Shown here: piece after piece, positions 6,385-10,093 of the stretch | How positions within the stretch are numbered: position 1 is the first letter of the stretch | Layout of the letters: every line of letters starts with the position of its first letter | Origin: Sphaerochaeta sp. | GTDB lineage: Bacteria; Spirochaetota; Spirochaetia; Sphaerochaetales; Sphaerochaetaceae | Direction: 5' to 3' | Length of the DNA stretch: 10,093 bases | Assembly: GCA_023228445.1 (NCBI GenBank) | Contig: JALOBD010000082.1 | Coordinates: 1 to 10,093 of the forward strand | The notes under the pieces: model-generated | Seen by the model: the letters and a program-made list of their open reading frames with translations, nothing else | What the model was told of the DNA's origin: nothing | Databases searched by the model: none | Position numbers and translations under genes: made by a program

Positions 6385-7585
6385 ACCGGCGTAGCAGTGC
6401 GATGCCCACCGTACCGGCCAGTGCGGCAAGCGCGGTGGTGAGCCAGAGTACATCCATGGCGGTATATTGGATGATCGCCCCCCCGATGATGGGGGCGATC
6501 GCATGCCCGCTTCCCATGATGATCGGCAAGATCGCACTGAACCGCCCCCGGTGGCTGATGGGGGTGTTGTTGGCCACCCAGTACCCTTGGTTGGTCGCGC
6601 TGATGATCTCCCCGATGGTATAGACGACCACCAGGAGCAGGAAGACCGGCTCACGCACAGCGAAGGCGAAGAGCGAGAAGCCGATGGTGTACAGGAGCCC
6701 TGAGAGGGTGATGTTTGCCAACGGGTCAAAGCGCCTGAGCAGCGTCACGGCAAACGGGGTCAGGAGGACCACCACCACGCCGTTGAGCGCCATCATGCGC
6801 CCGTACAACGGGGCCCCAGCCTCACCAAAGAGGGAGGTGGTCAACAACGGCAGGGCAAAGAGCGTCTGGCTGTAGGCGTAGCTGAAGCAGGTGATGCAGA
6901 GGCTGAAGACCAGGAGACGCACACGGGAAAAGAGCACCTTCAGCGTCCCGCCGTCCTCAGCCCGCTCCCCGCTCTTCCAGGCTCTGCTCTCCTTGAGAAC
7001 CTCTTTGGTGGGTTTACTCTCCTTGATCTTGAGGATGATGAGCACAATCGATAGAAAGCCGGCGGCAGCGTTGCCAAAGAAGAGCCAGGCGGGAGCACGG
7101 TAGAAGAAGAGGCCGGCGATGACCGGGCCGAGGGCGAAACCGAGGTTGTGGCCCAGATAGATGAGGCTGAAGGAAGCCTGCCGGTTCTCGGCGCTCGTCA
7201 CGTCGATCTTCATCGCTTCGCGCGCCGGGTCGACCATCCCATCGAAGAAGAGGGCGGTCAACACCAGAGCCGATACCCACGCGGTCCCTTCCAGAAAGCC
7301 GGCTGCCAGATAACAGCCGTTCATCAGGATCTCACAGGGGACGAAGACCCGCTTGCGACCGATTGTGTCGGCGAGCTTGCTGCCCAAGAGCGAGCCGGGT
7401 ACGTAGAGGATTGACGCAAGGGTGAGAAAGAGGCCGGCCTTCGCCGGCGGGTACCCGAGGCGTTGGGTCAGGTAGAGGGTGAGGAAGGGGTAGACGAAGA
7501 TTCCCACCGAGTTGATGACGGTGGCGAAAAAGAGGGTGTAGATCGGCGCCGGCAGGCCGCGGTAGATCGACAGGGGGTGGTTCAT
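6368..7585 (-). CDS. Major facilitator superfamily transporter (12-TM, DHA1/drug-exporter-like)
   Basis: This 405-residue inner-membrane protein has the 12-helix layout of the MFS: six hydrophobic segments, a charged cytoplasmic loop (about 190-220, KESKPTKEVLKESRAW onward), then six more. The family's motif A is clear between helices 2 and 3: GSKLADTIGRKRV (68-80). The N-terminus, starting with MNHPLSIYRGLP and then NSVGIFVYPFLTLYLTQRLG, resembles DHA1-type proton-coupled exporters of drugs or small metabolites. The substrate cannot be read from sequence. ATG 7585 overlaps the stop of the upstream HAD gene as ATGA. There is no strong Shine-Dalgarno sequence of its own, so translation probably depends on reinitiation. 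It is convergent with, and overlaps by 17 bp, the ferredoxin gene, so any terminator lies within coding sequence. Length and helix number look complete. Confidence 0.9.
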   Translation of the reverse strand: MNHPLSIYRGLPAPIYTLFFATVINSVGIFVYPFLTLYLTQRLGYPPAKAGLFLTLASILYVPGSLLGSKLADTIGRKRVFVPCEILMNGCYLAAGFLEGTAWVSALVLTALFFDGMVDPAREAMKIDVTSAENRQASFSLIYLGHNLGFALGPVIAGLFFYRAPAWLFFGNAAAGFLSIVLIILKIKESKPTKEVLKESRAWKSGERAEDGGTLKVLFSRVRLLVFSLCITCFSYAYSQTLFALPLLTTSLFGEAGAPLYGRMMALNGVVVVLLTPFAVTLLRRFDPLANITLSGLLYTIGFSLFAFAVREPVFLLLVVVYTIGEIISATNQGYWVANNTPISHRGRFSAILPIIMGSGHAIAPIIGGAIIQYTAMDVLWLTTALAALAGTVGIALLRRFTVAR

Positions 7586-8388
7586 ACAAGACTCTCGAGG
7601 AATCGGGCCAGCCCATCCTCGCTGTTCGATAGGGTGATGTGGTGGGCGTGGGCCTGCACATCGGCGGGGGCGTTTCCCATCGCCACTGCCATGCCAGCGG
7701 CTTGGAACATCGCAATATCGTTGTAGTAATCACCGATGGCGATCACCCGGTCCCTCTCGATGTGGTAATACGCTTTGAAGGCGCGCACCGAGCGCCCCTT
7801 GTCCGTGTGTGTGGGAAGGAGCTCGATGTAGTTGGGGTGATAGTTGAAGATGTCCAGCGTGCCCTGGAAGTGGTGCTGGAGGGTGCCCGTCATCTCGGTG
7901 ATGTAGGAGGGGTCCCGGTGCATTGCCAAGAGCTTGAAGGGCTTCTCGCTGCCATCGAGGTGGCGCTCCAGCTGGCAAAGCGGTTCGATGGTGCCGGCGA
8001 TGCCGCTATACGATACCTCGGCGTCGTGCCAGCAGTTGCGGCTTTGCACATACCAATGCTGGTTGGTGTAGAGGAAGAACTCCAGCTCGCTGTGGGCCAG
8101 CTCACCGAGGGCACTGCGCGCCACCTGGTAGTCGATGGGCCGCTCGTCGATGACCCGGTTCTGCTCATCGAGGCTCAGCGCCCCGTTGAAACACCCCATC
8201 GCTCCGGTCAGGGACAACTCCTTTTGGATTGATGCCACGCTCTGGGCATTTCGTCCGCTGACCAAGGCGAAGGTGATGCCGCTTTGAACGACATCTGAAA
8301 TGGCGCGTTTTGCTCTCACACTGATCGTATGATTGGGGCCCAAAAGCGTCCCGTCGATGTCACAGCAGATGAGCGTGTAGTCGTGCAT
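7582..8388 (-). CDS. Cof-type HAD-IIB family phosphatase
   Basis: This cytosolic 268-residue Mg-dependent phosphatase belongs to the haloacid dehalogenase superfamily, Cof/YidA-like subfamily IIB. It has all four catalytic motifs. Motif I is DIDGTL (10-15; Asp10 nucleophile, Asp12 acid/base). Motif II is SGR (44-46). Motif III is Lys197 in THTDKG. Motif IV is GDYYNDIAMF (219-228). The large C2 cap lies between motifs II and III (about 85-190). Relatives hydrolyse sugar phosphates, FMN or pyridoxal phosphate with broad specificity, so the substrate is open. GDYYND has a Tyr-Tyr where GDxxND usually has smaller residues such as GDSEND/GDGEND. ATG 8388 starts the protein at the expected distance from motif I. 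No Shine-Dalgarno sequence precedes it; TACGAT lies six bases upstream, hinting at a leaderless mRNA. It is coupled to the MFS gene. Confidence 0.93.
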   Translation of the reverse strand: MHDYTLICCDIDGTLLGPNHTISVRAKRAISDVVQSGITFALVSGRNAQSVASIQKELSLTGAMGCFNGALSLDEQNRVIDERPIDYQVARSALGELAHSELEFFLYTNQHWYVQSRNCWHDAEVSYSGIAGTIEPLCQLERHLDGSEKPFKLLAMHRDPSYITEMTGTLQHHFQGTLDIFNYHPNYIELLPTHTDKGRSVRAFKAYYHIERDRVIAIGDYYNDIAMFQAAGMAVAMGNAPADVQAHAHHITLSNSEDGLARFLESLV

Positions 8389-8394
8389 GGGCTC

Positions 8395-8423
8395 ATCGTA
8401 GCCAATGCGTCTCTGTCTGTACA
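8395..8423 (-). promoter_or_regulatory. Putative promoter of the HAD-MFS unit
   Basis: On the minus strand, TGTACA (8423-8418) and TACGAT (8400-8395) are separated by 17 bases, each matching four of six consensus positions. The -10 ends six bases before ATG 8388, so transcription would start at or next to the A of the start codon. The remainder of the 87-bp gap up to the Gx gene contains no convincing terminator and only an 8-bp palindrome (8421-8428) that overlaps the -35. Confidence 0.4.
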
Positions 8424-8475
8424 GCTGTTCTTAGCCATGGGTGTCCTTGCTCGCTGAATTTCTCTTGAAGGCCAA

Positions 8476-9585
8476 TTACCAGAGTCGGCTCACTGCCGCT
8501 ACGGCTACCACCACGGTGGCGAGGACCACGACGATCGGGGTATGAACCGGACGGGTTGTACCAATTACCGCCTGCTCCCCCTCTCTCTCACCGGCGGTGG
8601 CCAGCAGGGCTTGGTCGATGCGGGAGACGATGGTGCCGGTGGTGTTGCCAAAGGCATGGGTCAGCCGGCCGAAGTAGGCGAGGGTGAGGACGAGGATTGA
8701 GCCCGCTTTGCCCCTCAGCGGCGGATTGGTTCCCACCAGCGCCTGGCTCGCCGAGAGCAGGGCGATGAGGCGCAGTGCCTTCAAGAGCGCGTTGGTGAGG
8801 GCCGTTTCGGTGACGGCAAGGTGTCCGAGAGCGAGCAGCACCCGCCCATTGGGCTCAGCAAGGCTGAGGAGCAGCAACGACAGGAGCAGGGCAAGGGCAG
8901 GGGCGAGGCGGATCTTGCGGTTGCACGCCTTCTGCATGGCGTAGAGCACCACGACGATGGCGACCAACGAAGCCAGGCCATCGGCTGTGATGATCGCAGC
9001 GATGGTGACCATCACGGCAATGGTGGCCACACTCTGGCCCTGACGTCGCTCGGTGTTGATCTGGCTGAGGGTAAAGGTGGGGTCGGTCAACAGGGGTGCG
9101 AAGGTGCTCGTTCTGCGGTAGTGCTCAGCAAGGATGCCGAGGACCAAACTGGTGGCAAGGCCCAGGGCGAGCATCAGGGGGGCAGCGATCCAGATGGCCG
9201 ATCCATAGACGACGGCTGCAGCCACGGCGATTTGGCTGAGGTTGGAGACAAAGGCGCCGATGAGCGAGATACCGACCAGTGAGACACGGCTAGCCAAAAG
9301 GCGCTTGGCCCCATACATGGCCAGGCCGCTGGCAAGCGTGCCGGAGAGCGAGACAAGGATGAGGTAGGAGAAGAGGGTGCCGCTGACCATCCCCTGGCCG
9401 ATGGCCTTGAGCAGCAGGATGGCCAGGTATGATCTCAAGCCAATGGTATCGAGGATGATGAGCAGCGGCAGGTTGGCCAGGCCGAGGCGGAGGAAGGGCA
9501 GCGGCTTTGGGATGAGGAACTCGAGTGTCGAGCAGAGCAGCGTCACTGCACTGACGAAGGCCACCGTACGCTCAGATCGCGACAT
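8476..9585 (-). CDS. Gx transporter family membrane protein (heptaprenyl diphosphate synthase component I-like) with an EcfT-like C-terminal half
   Basis: This 369-residue integral membrane protein begins with a family-typical segment, PKPLPFLRLGLANLP (26-40). It marks the Gx/'Hpre_diP_synt_I' family, which belongs to the same Pfam clan as the substrate-binding S-components of ECF transporters. Helices continue to about residue 155. After a hydrophilic linker (158-185, including LSQINTERRQGQS) a second block (187-330) resembles ECF T-component (EcfT/CbiQ) sequences: VATIAVMVTIAAIITADG, then LALGHLAVTETALTNALLKA, then LRLIALLSASQALV. A final helix lies at 349-365. The usual Gx proteins are about half this length, so this is probably a fusion. 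The start ATG 9585 is six bases after GGAGG (9596-9592); ATG 9588 is also possible. It overlaps the NusG-II gene by 14 bp. The 'prenyl synthase component' name in databases should not be taken as function. Confidence 0.8.
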   Translation of the reverse strand: MSRSERTVAFVSAVTLLCSTLEFLIPKPLPFLRLGLANLPLLIILDTIGLRSYLAILLLKAIGQGMVSGTLFSYLILVSLSGTLASGLAMYGAKRLLASRVSLVGISLIGAFVSNLSQIAVAAAVVYGSAIWIAAPLMLALGLATSLVLGILAEHYRRTSTFAPLLTDPTFTLSQINTERRQGQSVATIAVMVTIAAIITADGLASLVAIVVVLYAMQKACNRKIRLAPALALLLSLLLLSLAEPNGRVLLALGHLAVTETALTNALLKALRLIALLSASQALVGTNPPLRGKAGSILVLTLAYFGRLTHAFGNTTGTIVSRIDQALLATAGEREGEQAVIGTTRPVHTPIVVVLATVVVAVAAVSRLW

Positions 9586-9946
9586 CATCGACCTCCGTGT
9601 CAGCTGTCGCACCGACGATGGTCAGCAACACCTGGTTGGGCAAGCAGGCGATCCACTGTCCGCTGGAGGCGATGGGGCGCTGCAGCGTACAGCTCTTGGT
9701 CGGGCAGGAGGAGTCGATGATGGATGCCTTGCCTCCGGCGATGCGGATGGCAGTTGGGCCCAACGGGCCATCAACGGTGACCTCCAGGTCGTTTGAGAGG
9801 GCGTAGCGATAGACGGCCTGGTGGGTGCGTACCTCGACGTAACCCGAACCGCCGCTATAGGTCTTCATGCCGATGAGGACGACGGCGAGGGCGAGGAGAA
9901 GGAAGATGAGTAGGTCGAAGAAGAGGGTGGGGTGTCGCTTTGCCAT
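9572..9946 (-). CDS. NusG domain II-containing membrane-anchored protein
   Basis: This 124-residue protein has a charged start (MAKRHP), one hydrophobic helix (7-26) acting as an uncleaved anchor, and an extracytoplasmic beta-rich domain. The domain ends with the family signature DSSCPTKSC (78-86) and SGQWIACLPNQVLLTIVG (95-112), with cysteines at 81, 86 and 101. This is the NusG domain II family (PF07009), a KOW-like fold unrelated in role to transcription factor NusG. Members are typically found beside Gx transporter genes, often with flavin-transferase (ApbE) or polyprenyl synthase genes, suggesting a membrane redox role; the exact function is unknown. The frame is open to 10006, but ATG 9946 puts the anchor at the N-terminus. 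No Shine-Dalgarno sequence is seen. TACACT lies six bases upstream. Its 3' end overlaps the Gx gene. Confidence 0.88.
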   Translation of the reverse strand: MAKRHPTLFFDLLIFLLLALAVVLIGMKTYSGGSGYVEVRTHQAVYRYALSNDLEVTVDGPLGPTAIRIAGGKASIIDSSCPTKSCTLQRPIASSGQWIACLPNQVLLTIVGATADTEVDDVAI

Positions 9947-9952
9947 CGGCAC

Positions 9953-9986
9953 AGTGTAGCCCCAACGAACCGCTCCAATCAAGCGG
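9953..9986 (-). promoter_or_regulatory. Putative promoter of the NusG-II/Gx unit with an inverted repeat over the -35
   Basis: Reading the minus strand, TTGATT (9982-9977) and TACACT (9958-9953) are separated by 18 bases, each with four consensus matches. The -10 ends six bases before ATG 9946, implying a leaderless transcript. CCGCT-N7-AGCGG (9970-9986) surrounds the -35 and could be an operator, although a five-base arm can arise by chance. Confidence 0.4.
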
Positions 9987-10093
9987 CGGTGCGCTGTTGG
10001 TTGCACTGTTGGTGAACTATATGAGCAGAAGGCCTTCGATTGTTGATAAAGTTCACACTATTTAGACGATTGTAGAAGATTATGAAGCATTTG
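9987..10093. other. AT-rich non-coding end of window with short repeats
   Basis: I see no gene in this 107-bp stretch. Near its start, a 12-base unit occurs twice in tandem with two differences: GCGCTGTTGGTT then GCACTGTTGGTG (9991-10014). GTGAACT (10012-10018) and AGTTCAC (10050-10056) form an inverted pair. Base composition falls towards AT from about 10015 onward. It is probably upstream control sequence for the NusG-II unit and perhaps for a gene beyond the window. Confidence 0.4.

Noticed and set aside
10021..10065. A 14-codon ATG-initiated frame at the end of the window
   Set aside because: Too short, with no ribosome site and no resemblance to a leader peptide (no run of regulatory codons or attenuator).
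1..10093. Search for CRISPR arrays, insertion sequences, tRNA or rRNA genes, riboswitches and T-boxes
   Set aside because: No regularly spaced repeats, transposase-like proteins, terminal inverted repeats or tRNA-like cloverleaf sequences were seen by eye. Any leader or T-box of the leucine operon would lie upstream of the window.

Overview
This is a GC-rich bacterial chromosomal window with tightly packed genes. No plasmid, phage, insertion-sequence or CRISPR signatures are visible. The gene content fits a strictly anaerobic or microaerophilic bacterium: short clostridial/archaeal-style LeuD, a rubrerythrin-derived rubredoxin protein, a small di-cluster ferredoxin, and a NusG-domain-II plus Gx-transporter pair. 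My best guess is a Sphaerochaeta-like spirochaete, with a clostridial relative as the alternative. This is inferred from gene content, because there is no rRNA or other phylogenetic marker here.

Left half, plus strand (1-4988): the 3' end of a branched-chain amino acid operon, leuC(end)-leuD-leuB-ilvD-ilvB. All junctions are short or overlapping and each internal gene has a strong AAGGAG/GGAGG ribosome site. LeuCD and LeuB carry out the last steps specific to leucine. IlvB and IlvD carry out the first and third steps shared by valine, leucine and isoleucine. IlvC, IlvN and LeuA are not in the window.

Middle (4925-6384): a small XRE-type regulator on the minus strand overlaps the 3' end of ilvB tail-to-tail by 64 bp. 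It is divergent from a two-gene plus-strand unit encoding a rubredoxin-domain protein and a ferredoxin with unusual cysteine spacing. The 222-bp region between them is AT-rich and repeat-rich (GGCAAAAAT twice in opposite orientation, plus related sites) and looks like a control region.

Right half, minus strand (6368-9946): two units read leftward. The first is a NusG-domain-II membrane-anchored protein overlapping a Gx-family membrane protein. The latter has a second half that resembles an ECF T-component. The second is a Cof-type HAD phosphatase coupled by an ATGA overlap to an MFS transporter, whose 3' end overlaps the ferredoxin gene.

The most interesting points are the apparent S-like/T-like fusion in the Gx protein, the rubredoxin/odd-ferredoxin pair with its own control region, and three minus-strand genes (XRE, HAD, NusG-II). 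These three lack a Shine-Dalgarno sequence and instead carry a -10-like hexamer exactly six bases before the ATG, suggesting leaderless mRNAs.
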